NCBI RefSeq assembly: GCF_026191185.1
Contig: NZ_JAPHOV010000001.1
Span: 3,315,206-3,379,205 of the forward strand
Source of the DNA: Legionella sp. PATHC032
GTDB taxonomy: Bacteria > Pseudomonadota > Gammaproteobacteria > Legionellales > Legionellaceae
Length of the DNA stretch: 64,000 nucleotides
Direction: 5' to 3'
Position numbers and translations under genes: made by a program. The notes beneath the pieces were generated by a model. The model searched no databases and was not told the DNA's origin. It was given only the letters and a program-made list of their open reading frames with translations. Numbering within the stretch: the first letter of the stretch is position 1; each line of letters opens with the position of its first letter. This document shows positions 7,868-19,793 of this stretch, one piece after another.

Positions 7868-8107
7868 GATATTCCTCTTTTCTTAAAAAGATAGATTTCT
7901 ATCACAAAAGTCAATGAAACAAAAGTTTGTTTTGGGAAATTATACAGAATAAAATGATTGTAACTTCGATGAAAGCTTTTATTTTAAGAAAATGTTGATA
8001 CCCAGACCTTGACGTGGAATAAAATATCTTATCACCATTTCTCTCATCCAGTGACATCGCTTTATACACTCAGGCATATTTAGGACTTATGCTACACTGC
8101 TCAAAGT

Positions 8108-8863
8108 CTACTTTTTCTTGCCGACCATAGAGGTTAATATATCGCCTAACTCCATTGGCATAGGGAAAATAATAGTTGAATTGTTATTAACCGCTATAGT
8201 AGCTAAAGTTTGTAGATATCTTAGCTGCATTGCCTGGGGTTGCTGAGCGAGTACTTGAGAAGCTTGTAATAACTTTTCCGAAGCTTGTAGCTCTCCCTCC
8301 GCATGGATCACCTTCGCTCTCCTGTCCCTTTCCGCTTCAGCCTGTTTGGCTATTGCCCTTATCATACTTTCATCCAAATCCACCTTCTTGATTTCAACAT
8401 TTGAAACCTTAATGCCCCAGCTTTCTGTTTGGGCATCAAGAATCTTTTGCACATCACTATTGAGTTGCTCACGTTCAGCCAACATATCATCCAAATCATG
8501 CTGACCCAATACTGACCGCAATGTAGTTTGCGCCAATTGGCTGGTTGCTTCAAAATAATTTTCAACCTGGATGATTGCATTTTCAGGAACTACTACACGA
8601 AAATACACCACTGCATTGACGCGTACAGAAACGTTATCTCTTGAGATAACATCTTGACTGGGCACGTCCATGACTATGGTCCGCAAATCAACACGCACCA
8701 CTTGTTGAATAATTGGGATAATGATTATCAATCCTGGACCTTTAACACGCCAAAACCGACCCAGCATAAATACCACTCCGCGCTCATATTCCCTAAACAC
8801 CTTGAACATTGAAACCAGTAGCAAACCTATCGCTACCAGTAATATAACTAGAAATGGTCCCAT
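8108..8863 (-). CDS. Stomatin/prohibitin-like SPFH domain membrane protein (slipin)
   Basis: The protein has one N-terminal membrane helix followed by an SPFH/Band 7 domain with the slipin signature ([15 protein letters not shown], then [23 protein letters not shown]) and a coiled coil that would oligomerise. The start at 8863 (MGPFLVILL) is chosen because AAGGAG lies 6 nt upstream; a longer frame from 8881 would place that ribosome-binding site inside the gene. It follows a NfeD-type protease gene by 36 nt. NfeD and stomatin form a conserved pair, and in Pyrococcus the protease cleaves its partner stomatin. Confidence 0.85.
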   Translation of the reverse strand: MGPFLVILLVAIGLLLVSMFKVFREYERGVVFMLGRFWRVKGPGLIIIIPIIQQVVRVDLRTIVMDVPSQDVISRDNVSVRVNAVVYFRVVVPENAIIQVENYFEATSQLAQTTLRSVLGQHDLDDMLAEREQLNSDVQKILDAQTESWGIKVSNVEIKKVDLDESMIRAIAKQAEAERDRRAKVIHAEGELQASEKLLQASQVLAQQPQAMQLRYLQTLATIAVNNNSTIIFPMPMELGDILTSMVGKKK

Positions 8864-8899
8864 CTCATTCTCCTTAATCATTCAATATGGAATAACCAA

Positions 8900-10405
8900 C
8901 TAATAAACCGATTGATCTTCCTCTACTTCCAACAATAGTCCTGATGCTCGCGTGACTTTAACACATTTATTTGCCGCAATTGGAGAACTTGAATGGACAT
9001 TCCAAATCTCTCCCTTAATCACAGCTTGGCCTTCCAAATTAATGTCCCCTAATGCCCTGCCTTTTGCCCCCACCAGCGTTTCCAGGCCATGTCTGATTTT
9101 TTGGTTTCGAGATTTAATTAACATCCCAAGCACCAAAACAAAAATCAATATATTCAGGGCTGCCATAGCCCAAATTGCTGACCATGCTATCTGAAAAGCC
9201 AGATGTTCCGTATCCATCAACATAATGGAACCTAAAATAAAGGAAACTGTTCCCCCTACACCTAACGCTCCAAAACTTGGAGTAAATGCCTCAGCTATGA
9301 CAAATAAAATACCTAAAATGATCAAGCCCAAACCCGCGTAGTTTATAGGTAAGAGCTGCAGCGCATACAGTGCAAAAATCATTGAAACTGCGCCAACTAC
9401 TCCTGGTAAAACATAACCTGGATTCACCAACTCAAAGAAAATTCCGTAAATTCCGAGCAGTAATAATAAGTAAGCCACAGTAGGGTTGGTAATGACCGAT
9501 AGAAAACGAGTTCTCCAATCTGGATTGATTACGTGAATGTCCGAGCTTTCGGTATTGATAGTTATTGTCCTGTTATTTTGACTGACTTTTATTCCATGGA
9601 TTTGAGACAGTAAATCATCTCTATTTTTTGCAATATAATTGATCACCCCTTTGCTAAGGGCTTCATTCGCCGTTATGGATTTACCTTCTGTCACTGCCTT
9701 TTCAGCAAAATCTGGATCGCGTCCTCTTAGTTGAGCAAGTGACCTTATTGTAGCAACAGCATCATGAGTTACCTTATTTTCCATGATTGATTTTTTTTTC
9801 TCATCTTTTTCATCTTCGCTGAATCCTGTGCCAAGACTGACGGGGCTTGCAGCCCCCATTTGAGTGCCGGGCGCCATTGCCGCTATTGTACTCGCATACA
9901 TTAAATAAGTTCCTGCACTCGCAGCCCTTGCTCCAGTAGGACTTACATAAGTAACTATGGGCACATCAGAAAGTAAGAATAACTGAATAATATTTCGTGT
10001 TGAATCATATAAACCGCCTGGTGTATCGATTAAAATCACTATCAAATCAGCATCTTGAGCGCTTTTAATACCTCTTTCCAAATAATCTGCTGTAGCAGGC
10101 CCAATTGGTCCTTTTATATTCAATTCTACAATTTTTGCTGCAAATGAAGTGTTCAATCCAATTAAAAGGAACAAGGTAAGGAATATAAAAATACAACTTG
10201 TCTGCATTAATTTACTTAGTCCCTTTTGACACGTTGCTGAGGCTGGGGATTGTTTTGTTGCTTCAGAATCTGAATCCTCAGGAACTGATAAAGATAGTCT
10301 GCTTGCGAACATCATTCCTTTTAGAATTCTTTTCACTGCTGCCAATTTGCAAAAAAGATTATTGACTTTGTCCTGCCCCTCTTGCCTGACACAATCCCGG
10401 TGCAT
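8900..10405 (-). CDS. NfeD-type membrane-bound ClpP-class serine protease
   Basis: This is a long-form NfeD protein. After a signal sequence comes a ClpP/SppA-like domain with GARAASAGTYLMYAS holding the nucleophilic Ser and an EGKSITANEAL block holding the general-base Lys. Four or five membrane helices and a C-terminal OB-like NfeD domain follow. It partners with the downstream stomatin gene. The frame from 10405 has a 66-residue extension before the apparent signal peptide MQTSCIFIFLTLFLL; an internal ATG at 10207 may be the real start, although AGGGAT precedes 10405 at 8 nt. Confidence 0.85.
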   Translation of the reverse strand: MHRDCVRQEGQDKVNNLFCKLAAVKRILKGMMFASRLSLSVPEDSDSEATKQSPASATCQKGLSKLMQTSCIFIFLTLFLLIGLNTSFAAKIVELNIKGPIGPATADYLERGIKSAQDADLIVILIDTPGGLYDSTRNIIQLFLLSDVPIVTYVSPTGARAASAGTYLMYASTIAAMAPGTQMGAASPVSLGTGFSEDEKDEKKKSIMENKVTHDAVATIRSLAQLRGRDPDFAEKAVTEGKSITANEALSKGVINYIAKNRDDLLSQIHGIKVSQNNRTITINTESSDIHVINPDWRTRFLSVITNPTVAYLLLLLGIYGIFFELVNPGYVLPGVVGAVSMIFALYALQLLPINYAGLGLIILGILFVIAEAFTPSFGALGVGGTVSFILGSIMLMDTEHLAFQIAWSAIWAMAALNILIFVLVLGMLIKSRNQKIRHGLETLVGAKGRALGDINLEGQAVIKGEIWNVHSSSPIAANKCVKVTRASGLLLEVEEDQSVY

Positions 10406-10611
10406 TTTTACATCCCTATAAGAGGTAGTTATAAAATAAAAGATAGCACAGGTTGAAAAAACAAGGGGAGCTGGTCACGTCAATTCAAGATCTTTACCTA
10501 TTGTTGAGTTGGTCAGGATACTCACCCCCATTCGATGTAAGCAGACCTGTAAACACATCAGCTTGCAAGCGATTGAATTGTTACAAGTCCGCTATTCAGA
10601 CTGGTGATGGG

Positions 10612-12213
10612 TTAGAAAAAAACTCCTATTTGGGCTGAAACCGTATCCGCAGATTTTCCTGTACCTAAAGTTGGAAGATTGACTAAACCTGGAGGTGCAG
10701 CACCATTAGCAAACTGAGTAAGCCCATAATCAATATCATGCCTGTACTCAATACTCTCCACTGTGTCTTTCCAAATTGAAATGTTAAATACCCCGATATA
10801 GCGTCGTTTAGGCAGATTCAGTGCTAATGCTTCTTTTGTCCACTGATAACCAACTCCGATGGAGGCTGGTCTGTTAAAAGCCATAAAAGTCATACCGAGT
10901 TCTGCTTGGGCAGCTTGGGGTCTGGCTCCTTGGCCATTAAAACTCAAGTCTTGGGGTCTAAAACTCTGTACAGCACCAACCCATTCCAAGGTCAGATTAT
11001 AACGATCGTAACCAATGTGGCCATGGACATCAGCAGCTTTTGTTTTACGAACGTTTTCATTACCGTTTGTTATGGAACCAAAACCGCCAAACGTTGTCCC
11101 CACATTGGAACCTGTACTTTGCATACCACCCGCATCAGCAACAGAGCTAATGAAACCACCCCCTACCTCACCATTGATGTCATTATCAAATCCGAAAATA
11201 TACCCTAAATTAACGCCTCCGACTCCTGAACGACCCAAAGTGGTATCACTTCTGTAGCCATAAACTGCGCCGAAAGGACCGGTATCAGCCTGAGACTTAT
11301 AACCAAAAATGACAGGCCTTGTTTTGGTCCTCGCCAAATTCATTGTTACAGGCGCACTAACCATCGCACTGGAATAGCGGCCAAAAGGAACATAGACTTG
11401 CCCTGCTGTAAAATAAAGCGGGCTTTTATCCAAATTACCAATGTTGACAAATCCCATATTTAAATTAAATGCCGAATTATTAACCCGTGGTCCAATTGCA
11501 GGAGGGCTTTCATCATAGGCAATTGCAATATACGCCTCGACATTTTCATTCAATGCGGCAGCAACGTCCAGCTCACTTGAGCCAAGGGTGATATCACCAT
11601 CAGTATTGGTTGATCGAAATGGATTATTAAATGTCGCAGCTGGCTCTGTTTTACCACTTAATGAAATGATGGGCATGTTAGGGATAGGATAGCCTATTTT
11701 TTGATAAGCCCTATATAAGCGGCGTCGTTGCTGCATTAAACGAACATCTCGGTTAATACTAGAAATGTTTACTATATAATCAGAACCATCAAACGCGGGC
11801 CTATCACCAAGGAATGGCGAGCTTACTACAGGAGTCCCTGCTATATAGGTAACCACTCGGTTATCAGCTATCAATGCCGTTGGATAAAAGCTGATTGATT
11901 CCGGATGTGCATCAGGCGCATGGACTTCGACTTTGGATGAGTGATATTTTTCTTCTATCGCAGATCCTGATTTAGCCGCCGGCTTACTCTGTGGTTCTAC
12001 TGGCTTTGGTTCTGCTGGCTTTACAACAGCCTCATGCTTGTCCTGAGAGCTTTTATGACTGGCTAATTGTTTTTGTAATCGGTTGAGTTGGGCTTGTAAA
12101 TCTTCTGCTTGATGCTGTAATCGTTGAATTTCACTGTTCAGCTGTTGATCTTGATCCGCATATAATGGCGATGATAAACAAGCGAGGGCCAAAATAAATT
12201 TTTTAAACTTCAT
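10612..12213 (-). CDS. LbtU-like outer-membrane porin with N-terminal coiled coil
   Basis: A Sec signal peptide (MKFKKFILALACLSSPLYA) is followed by a Gln/Leu-rich coiled coil at residues about 22-55, a Pro/Lys linker, and a beta-barrel-like region with alternating polar and nonpolar residues ending in Phe (IGVFF). This layout matches the LbtU family; LbtU is the L. pneumophila legiobactin siderophore receptor, which works without TonB. This protein is a paralogue or family member, and siderophore uptake is inferred only. The coiled coil plus linker may span toward peptidoglycan or trimerise the porin. Confidence 0.7.
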   Translation of the reverse strand: MKFKKFILALACLSSPLYADQDQQLNSEIQRLQHQAEDLQAQLNRLQKQLASHKSSQDKHEAVVKPAEPKPVEPQSKPAAKSGSAIEEKYHSSKVEVHAPDAHPESISFYPTALIADNRVVTYIAGTPVVSSPFLGDRPAFDGSDYIVNISSINRDVRLMQQRRRLYRAYQKIGYPIPNMPIISLSGKTEPAATFNNPFRSTNTDGDITLGSSELDVAAALNENVEAYIAIAYDESPPAIGPRVNNSAFNLNMGFVNIGNLDKSPLYFTAGQVYVPFGRYSSAMVSAPVTMNLARTKTRPVIFGYKSQADTGPFGAVYGYRSDTTLGRSGVGGVNLGYIFGFDNDINGEVGGGFISSVADAGGMQSTGSNVGTTFGGFGSITNGNENVRKTKAADVHGHIGYDRYNLTLEWVGAVQSFRPQDLSFNGQGARPQAAQAELGMTFMAFNRPASIGVGYQWTKEALALNLPKRRYIGVFNISIWKDTVESIEYRHDIDYGLTQFANGAAPPGLVNLPTLGTGKSADTVSAQIGVFF

Positions 12214-12471
12214 GCGGGGGGTACTCCTGTTTATTATTTTTACATCCTAAACGGATAGCCTCGGGATTATAACGCGGCAATTACTCGCTGGCTATAGGAT
12301 CACTCCGCTAAAATTTAAAATAAATTGATTTATTTGTATGCATTCACAGTTTGTTTCCTATAAATCAATAAATTAGACTTTTGCTTGCTTAGATTTCGAA
12401 TAGATTAGTGCGATTATATTTTTGTTTGATGAAGAATTGTTTGTACTATTCTTTAAGCAGGATTTTCAAGG
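12214..12471. other. Intergenic region upstream of the LbtU-like gene
   Basis: AT-rich sequence between the third MOMP gene and the LbtU-like gene, both on the minus strand. It should hold the promoter of the latter, but no clear -35/-10 pair stands out, and no coding or RNA feature is seen. Confidence 0.3.
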
Positions 12472-12500
12472 AAATGCGCTCGTCAATGGTGAGCGCATTT
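12472..12500 (-). terminator. Strong hairpin after third MOMP gene
   Basis: AAATGCGCTC (12472-12481) pairs perfectly with GAGCGCATTT (12491-12500) around a 9-nt loop, 19 nt past the stop of the 12519 gene. The following minus-strand sequence is only moderately T-rich. It is likely the end of the MOMP transcription unit. Confidence 0.55.
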
Positions 12501-12518
12501 AAGCAGGAGGTTTTTTTA

Positions 12519-13484
12519 TTAGGCATTACCAATATATTTTGCACCAATATATGGTCCATAGAGACCATAATCACTATTGGTTATAGGGTTTGCGATATTC
12601 TGCAGGAATTGAGTATGCAGAGCATTAAAATAGTTCATCACTTGGTAACCACCCTCAAGGTTTAATACTCCTTGGGTCATATTGTAAGCGTAGTTTAGTC
12701 CAAGTTTAGCCTCAAGACTGGGAACTATCGCTCTTTTGTTTGCATAGATGGAACGCACAACCGCCCCAGAAGAGCCAGTAGGTAAAGCAACATAGCCGAT
12801 GTTATATTTGCCCTTACCGTATAAAACTGAAGCTGCACCATTCGCTGTTACACTCAATGCATTGGTTAAAGCATAGGCATAATCGATTCCTACAACAGGT
12901 CCTACTCCTTTATAATCAGTATTATCAAACAGGTTGACTCCGCCTAACTGAGGAAACGCACCAAAATAATAGTTTGTATTATCAATTTCAATATTGGCGT
13001 ACTGTAAACCACCATAGAATCGCATATCCTTCACCAAGCCAAAATCAGCATGTTGCCCCATCACCAGGTTTACCTGCTCAAATCTGTTTTTGTATATTGC
13101 GCTAAATAACCGTGGGAACGCTAATGCAGGTGGCAATACAGCAATTCGCCCGATGAGACCACTAGGATTTGCAAAATCCGTATAGTGAGTCCAATTAAGA
13201 GTCACATCATTCCCTGTATTAAAATGATAAGAGCCTTCCAATCGGTATCCCCAATCCCAACCCTGATCATCATCATATCTTGTGGGGGCTACGTGAACTT
13301 GTCTATAGGCCATATCGGCATCATAAACTGATTTTAGATAGAGTGCCTGTACACCTAAATCCCAACGTTTTGCTTCACAGGGAACAGTGACATTACCAGG
13401 CGTACAAACAGGTCCCATAGTACCCGCTAATGCATAACCACTTGCAGCCAATCCCAATAGGGCTAAACTTGTCTTTTTCAACAT
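12519..13484 (-). CDS. Legionella major outer membrane protein (MOMP) family porin, divergent paralogue
   Basis: A signal peptide (MLKKTSLALLGLAASGYALA) is followed by [17 protein letters not shown], the same mature N-terminus as the two mompS products upstream, including both cysteines. The rest is a beta-barrel-like sequence related to mompS but clearly diverged, with 321 residues against 288. GGAG lies 5 nt before the ATG. Its start is only 72 bp after the mompS stop at 13557, with a complete terminator in between, so expression may depend on read-through. It is the third gene in a tandem array. Confidence 0.85.
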   Translation of the reverse strand: MLKKTSLALLGLAASGYALAGTMGPVCTPGNVTVPCEAKRWDLGVQALYLKSVYDADMAYRQVHVAPTRYDDDQGWDWGYRLEGSYHFNTGNDVTLNWTHYTDFANPSGLIGRIAVLPPALAFPRLFSAIYKNRFEQVNLVMGQHADFGLVKDMRFYGGLQYANIEIDNTNYYFGAFPQLGGVNLFDNTDYKGVGPVVGIDYAYALTNALSVTANGAASVLYGKGKYNIGYVALPTGSSGAVVRSIYANKRAIVPSLEAKLGLNYAYNMTQGVLNLEGGYQVMNYFNALHTQFLQNIANPITNSDYGLYGPYIGAKYIGNA

Positions 13485-13498
13485 ATGGACTCCATTTC

Positions 13499-13530
13499 AA
13501 AAAAAAAGCCCATCATTTTTGTGATGGGCT
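13499..13530 (-). terminator. Rho-independent terminator of mompS (13557 gene)
   Basis: GCCCATCA (13508-13515) pairs with TGATGGGC (13522-13529) around a 6-nt loop. On the minus strand it is followed by nine consecutive T residues. This is a textbook intrinsic terminator 27 nt past the mompS stop, directly in front of the ribosome-binding site of the next MOMP gene. Confidence 0.9.
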
Positions 13531-13546
13531 CAAAAAGAACTTAATT

Positions 13547-14554
<1,008 letters not shown>

Positions 14555-14588
14555 CAGTATTGCTGAAATTTCTTATCAACTTAACAAA

Positions 14589-15593
<1,005 letters not shown>

Positions 15594-15765
15594 GAAAATT
15601 TATAAAAAATTCCAATATTTTCATGATGATATAACTAAATTTGAACAGTATCATCATTTTTTTAACATTGTTGCCATGTCTCACTCAAAGGGAATTTGTT
15701 TTACGAGAAGTGGATTTCCGTAGATGAAAAGCCACCATAAAATGATGTTTTTTTAACTACAAATA

Positions 15766-16650
15766 TTATTTTTTTATCAACGTCACAACAACGCGTCTAT
15801 TAGCTGCTCTCCCCTCGTCAGTATCATTCCTGGCTATCGGTTGCAAGGCTCCAACCCATGTTATTGAGAGTTTTCTTTGAGGTACTCCTAGCCTAATCAA
15901 ATAATTTTTCACAGACTCTGCTCTATATTGTGAAATGGCATTATTGTAACCTTTACGGCCGCTATCGTCAGCATGACCAATAATTTTAATGACATCAATC
16001 TGTACATCCGCATCCACGTATTGGGCAATCCGTCGTAATTGAGCTTTATCTGCATCAGATAATAACTTGCTATCTACCCCAAAATGAAACACGCTTTCTT
16101 TTACATCCTCATAGTTAAAAGGCAACAGACTACCCAGACAACGTTGATATTGTGAATACACTTTTTGAAACCGAATAGGTGAAAGTGTAACGGTAATGCG
16201 AAATCCTTCCTCTGATAAATAGTTAAAGCTTGCCTGATATCCCTGCGATAAAAACGTCAATAATTTTAAAGCGGGCTGTCGATTTAAAAATAATCCATAC
16301 TCCCCCGGTTTAATAAAAGTGCGGGTTACCAGATAAGATCTGGTTAATAATGGTTTCCATACTGGGGGGCTTGCAATAACTTGAGCAGGCAAGACCCGCT
16401 GAACGAGATCCCATTTACGCAGAATGAAGTGTGGTGGCTGGGTAGCGTATTGCTCAAAGTAGCCAATACCATAATTTGGAATCGTCAATGATAAACCGCA
16501 TCGAAGAGGATTACCTGTCATACGCCAGTTTTCTTCTCCCATAGGACTAGTATATTGGATAGAGGGAGCTGCAAAGACGGTGGTAGTGATGAATAAATAA
16601 CTGCACGCCATTTTTTTTACTTTCTTGCACACAAAATGATCTGAAATCAT
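15766..16650 (-). CDS. motY: MotY-like OmpA-family protein
   Basis: After a signal peptide (hydrophobic SYLFITTTVFAAP) the first 150 mature residues resemble the MotY N-terminal domain, including MTGNPLRCGLSLTIPNYG. The C-terminal third is an OmpA-like peptidoglycan-binding domain with GHADDSGRKGYNNAISQYRA and GRAANRRVVV. MotY forms the T-ring around the flagellar motor and helps hold stators. The start could be the ATG at 16650 or the internal one at 16611 directly before the signal sequence. It is divergent from pyrC. Function in flagellar rotation is inferred from family. Confidence 0.75.
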   Translation of the reverse strand: MISDHFVCKKVKKMACSYLFITTTVFAAPSIQYTSPMGEENWRMTGNPLRCGLSLTIPNYGIGYFEQYATQPPHFILRKWDLVQRVLPAQVIASPPVWKPLLTRSYLVTRTFIKPGEYGLFLNRQPALKLLTFLSQGYQASFNYLSEEGFRITVTLSPIRFQKVYSQYQRCLGSLLPFNYEDVKESVFHFGVDSKLLSDADKAQLRRIAQYVDADVQIDVIKIIGHADDSGRKGYNNAISQYRAESVKNYLIRLGVPQRKLSITWVGALQPIARNDTDEGRAANRRVVVTLIKK

Positions 16651-16719
16651 TTTTTGCTCATCCCAATTGCCTAATTCATGTTATCCTCTTTTATCGGCAA
16701 TAATGCAGGAATCTTTATT

Positions 16720-17757
16720 ATGCAAACTCTGATAATTAATCGGCCTGATGATTGGCATCTCCATCTCCGGGATGAAGAGTTTCTAACTCACACCGTACAA
16801 GCATCTGCCCAACATTTTGCCCGAGCGTTAGTGATGCCTAATCTCAAACCAGCACTAACAAATTTATCTGCTATTGAGAGTTATAGAAACAGAATCATTG
16901 CAGCCATTCCCAAAGAAAACTCTTTTATTCCTTATATGACTTTTTATTTAAATGAGTCTGTTAAACCAGAAGAATTACAACAAGCCGCCTCTCTTTCTTA
17001 TATAGTTGGAGCAAAACTTTATCCGGCTGGAGCGACGACAAATTCTGAAGAGGGCGCTAAATCTTTGCAATCACTCTATCCCCTTTTTGAAATATTGCAA
17101 ACAAATAATTTAGTCTTGCAAATTCATGGTGAAGTCACTCATAGCGATATTTTCGAGCGTGAAGCATTATTTATTGATGAATACCTGAAACCTATTGCCA
17201 AACATTTTCCCAAATTAAGAATCGTGCTGGAGCACATATCGACTAAAACTGCCGTGGATTATGTTTCTGAAGGACCGGCTAACCTTACAGCAACAATAAC
17301 TCCTCATCATTTGCTTTATAATCGCAATAAACTACTCGCAGGAGGCATTAGACCTCATTATTACTGTTTACCCATTTTAAAACATGAAAAAGACCAAAAA
17401 GCATTACAACTTGCTGCTACGAGCGGAAATCCAAAATTTTTTGCCGGCACTGACAGTGCCCCACATGCCATCAATACCAAAGAAAATGCTTGTGGATGCG
17501 CTGGTATTTATTCAGCCCCCTTTGCAGTAGCGCTCTACACACAGATCTTTGATGAACTTAACCAATTAAAAAAACTCAATGATTTTCTAAGTCGATTTGG
17601 TGCAGAGTTTTACCGACTCCCCATTAATCAACAGCAACTGGAACTAATTAAATCACCTCAAACTATCCCCAATTCGATGCCATTTGGATCAACTCATGTT
17701 GTACCTATTGCTGCTGGAGACACTATAAACTGGAGTATTAATGGTTTCTCGCAATAA
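16720..17757 (+). CDS. pyrC: Dihydroorotase
   Basis: PyrC closes carbamoyl-aspartate to dihydroorotate in pyrimidine synthesis. Metal ligands include H14 and H16 of DDWHLHLRD, the carbamylated Lys99 in GAKLYPAGATT, and the Asp of FAGTDSAPH. The 345-aa length matches the E. coli class II enzyme (348 aa). The ATG at 16720 is chosen: AGGA precedes it and the protein starts MQTLIINRP like its homologues. An upstream in-frame ATG at 16678 would add 14 atypical residues. Its last 17 nt overlap rnt. Confidence 0.93.
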   Translation: MQTLIINRPDDWHLHLRDEEFLTHTVQASAQHFARALVMPNLKPALTNLSAIESYRNRIIAAIPKENSFIPYMTFYLNESVKPEELQQAASLSYIVGAKLYPAGATTNSEEGAKSLQSLYPLFEILQTNNLVLQIHGEVTHSDIFEREALFIDEYLKPIAKHFPKLRIVLEHISTKTAVDYVSEGPANLTATITPHHLLYNRNKLLAGGIRPHYYCLPILKHEKDQKALQLAATSGNPKFFAGTDSAPHAINTKENACGCAGIYSAPFAVALYTQIFDELNQLKKLNDFLSRFGAEFYRLPINQQQLELIKSPQTIPNSMPFGSTHVVPIAAGDTINWSINGFSQ

Positions 17758-18364
17758 CATTCTAAGTAATACCATTAAAAATCGCTTTCGTGGCTTTTTA
17801 CCTGTTGTTGTTGATATAGAAACAGCAGGAATAGATCCTCAAAAAAATGCCCTCCTGGAAATATGCATTGTTTTATTGGATATGGATGAGCAAGGCTTGT
17901 TAAAAAGGGAAAGCAGTTATTTTGAACATATTTTACCTTTCCCTGGTGCAGAACTGGATCAAAAATCACTAGAGTTCAACCAAATAGATCCTTATCAGCC
18001 TCTTCGTTTTGCAGTAGATGAACAAACTGCCCTTGATCGATTATTCAAACCCATCCATGACTTGCTAAAAAAAACCCGTTGCCAAAGAGCTGTTTTAGTA
18101 GGGCATAATGCCTGGTTTGATTTGTTATTCATTAAGGCGGCAATCAAAAGAACCGGAATAAAATCGCCTTTCCATGCCTTCACTTGCTTTGATACAGCAA
18201 CATTAGCGGGTTTAATTTTTGGAGAAACCGTATTGGCCAAAGCAGCTCAAGCAGCCGGATTACATTTTGACAGCCAGGAAGCGCATTCTGCTATTTATGA
18301 TGCGGAAAAAACGGCTGATTTGTTTTGCCTTATGATAAACAAATGGCGAATGCTGAACATCTAA
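17741..18364 (+). CDS. rnt: Ribonuclease T
   Basis: RNase T is a DEDDh 3'-5' exonuclease that trims tRNA CCA ends and other stable RNAs. The four acidic residues and the His are visible: D25 and E27 in VVDIETAG, the Asp of GHNAWFDLLF, and AHSAIYDAEKTADL near the C-terminus. The 207-aa length is typical. It overlaps the end of pyrC, so the two are probably cotranscribed. A strong inverted repeat follows 20 nt downstream. Confidence 0.93.
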   Translation: MVSRNNILSNTIKNRFRGFLPVVVDIETAGIDPQKNALLEICIVLLDMDEQGLLKRESSYFEHILPFPGAELDQKSLEFNQIDPYQPLRFAVDEQTALDRLFKPIHDLLKKTRCQRAVLVGHNAWFDLLFIKAAIKRTGIKSPFHAFTCFDTATLAGLIFGETVLAKAAQAAGLHFDSQEAHSAIYDAEKTADLFCLMINKWRMLNI

Positions 18365-18384
18365 TATCAGAAAAACATAAACAG

Positions 18385-18412
18385 CCTGGATTACCTAAAA
18401 CAGTAATCCAGG
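18385..18412. terminator. Bidirectional hairpin between rnt and ahpC
   Basis: CCTGGATTAC (18385-18394) pairs perfectly with GTAATCCAGG (18403-18412), loop 8 nt. It lies between convergent genes. T-rich sequence follows moderately on both strands, so it may terminate both. Confidence 0.65.
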
Positions 18413-18491
18413 AGTTTGATAGAAATTTTCTTGTGTTATGCTTCACAATAAAACACAACAACAAAAGAATTCTATTTCCTTATCCTTCATA

Positions 18492-19097
18492 TTACAAAGA
18501 CTCGGAATGCTCAGACAGGTATTCTGCAACACCTTTAGGAGATGCTTTCATGCCAGCTTGTCCTTTTTGCCAGCCAGCAGGACACACTTCACCATTTTCT
18601 TCAAAGAATTGAACTGCATCTATGATACGAAGAATCTCGTCAATATTTCTACCTATCGGCAAGTCATTAACGATTTGCGAACGAACCATACCATTCGTAT
18701 CAATAACAAAAGCCCCTCGGAAAGCCACACCAGCAACTGGATGTTCTACGCCATAGGATTGGCAAATACTATGAGTCATGTCAGCTGCCAAAGTAAATCT
18801 CACAGGCCCTATTCCGCCATTTTTCACAGGAGTATTCCTATAGGCATTATGTGTAAAATGTGAATCAATAGATACAGCAACCACCTCAACATTACGTCTT
18901 TTGAATTCTTCAATACGGTGATCAAGAGCAATTAACTCAGAAGGGCATACAAAAGTAAAATCCAGGGGATAAAAGAAAACTAATCCGTATTTGCCTTTCA
19001 AATGCTCGTGTAAATTGAATTTATCAACAATTTCCCCATTACCCATTACTGCAGCCACAGTAAAATCAGGTGCTTTACGCCCCACTAAAACACTCAT
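18492..19097 (-). CDS. ahpC: Peroxiredoxin, typical 2-Cys AhpC/Prx family
   Basis: The 201-aa protein reduces hydrogen peroxide and organic peroxides. Peroxidatic Cys51 is in PLDFTFVCPSE and resolving Cys172 in GEVCPAGWQKG. The start at 19097 (MSVLVGRKAPDF) is chosen because GGAG lies 8 nt upstream; a longer frame to 19133 lacks this. It lies 48 nt downstream of grxD, likely cotranscribed. It has the longer Prx1-like C-terminus rather than the short E. coli AhpC form. No ahpF or ahpD is adjacent. Confidence 0.93.
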   Translation of the reverse strand: MSVLVGRKAPDFTVAAVMGNGEIVDKFNLHEHLKGKYGLVFFYPLDFTFVCPSELIALDHRIEEFKRRNVEVVAVSIDSHFTHNAYRNTPVKNGGIGPVRFTLAADMTHSICQSYGVEHPVAGVAFRGAFVIDTNGMVRSQIVNDLPIGRNIDEILRIIDAVQFFEENGEVCPAGWQKGQAGMKASPKGVAEYLSEHSESL

Positions 19098-19145
19098 TTT
19101 ATAATCTCCATTAGCAGTGGGTAAATCCCACAATTGTTATTAAAA

Positions 19146-19463
19146 TTATGCCGCTACTGCATCACGCAACATAGGCTCTAACTCTCCTTGCTGAAACATT
19201 TCGGCTATGATATCAGATCCCCCAATTAACTCGCCCTTCACATAAAGTTGAGGAAAGGTAGGCCAGTCAGAAAATTGGGGTAAAACTTGACGAATGTCGG
19301 GATTAGCTAGGATATCGACATAGGCAAAGTCCACTCCACAAGCCTCAATACACTGAACTGCACGAGCGGAAAACCCGCATTGAGGCATCTTGGGAGTGCC
19401 TTTCATATAGAGCATTATCGCATTTTCAGCAATTTGCTTTTTAATCTTTTCTAAAGTATCCAC
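19146..19463 (-). CDS. grxD: Monothiol glutaredoxin, Grx4 type
   Basis: The 105-aa protein has the CGFS active site (C29) preceded by KGTPKMPQ, the hallmark of class II monothiol glutaredoxins that carry [2Fe-2S] clusters. The GSH-binding TFPQLYVKGELIGG region follows. The start codon is GTG with AAGGTG at 4 nt. It sits directly upstream of ahpC and divergent from sodB, so three redox genes cluster here. Confidence 0.95.
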   Translation of the reverse strand: MDTLEKIKKQIAENAIMLYMKGTPKMPQCGFSARAVQCIEACGVDFAYVDILANPDIRQVLPQFSDWPTFPQLYVKGELIGGSDIIAEMFQQGELEPMLRDAVAA

Positions 19464-19793
19464 TATGCACCTTTTATAAAATAAAAAACCTAATTATGTC
19501 GAAAACCAGACAAGGTCGCAACTAATCATTCTATTGTGATAATCCTATCAATCTTTTTCTTATAGTGATATTTTACCTCACCTCAACGATCAATAAAATA
19601 CCAATTTAGTACTAAATGTGCCAAAAATCCCCACCTTGATGAGAAATAAAATCCGCTATTTCGTAAAAGATTATTATACCAACAGAAATGTAGACATAAC
19701 CAAGGTTATAAAAATATTGAATCGTCCAGTAGTGGCACATTGAATATCGTACTTATCCTGATAAACTAAACACTTTTAATCCTGGAGATTGCT
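19464..19793. promoter_or_regulatory. Divergent control region of grxD-ahpC and sodB
   Basis: This 330-bp AT-rich region must contain promoters for both directions. A TTGAAT lies about 55 bp before sodB with only a poor -10 partner. No clear operator palindrome was recognised. CTGGAG before 19794 is the sodB ribosome-binding site. Confidence 0.4.
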
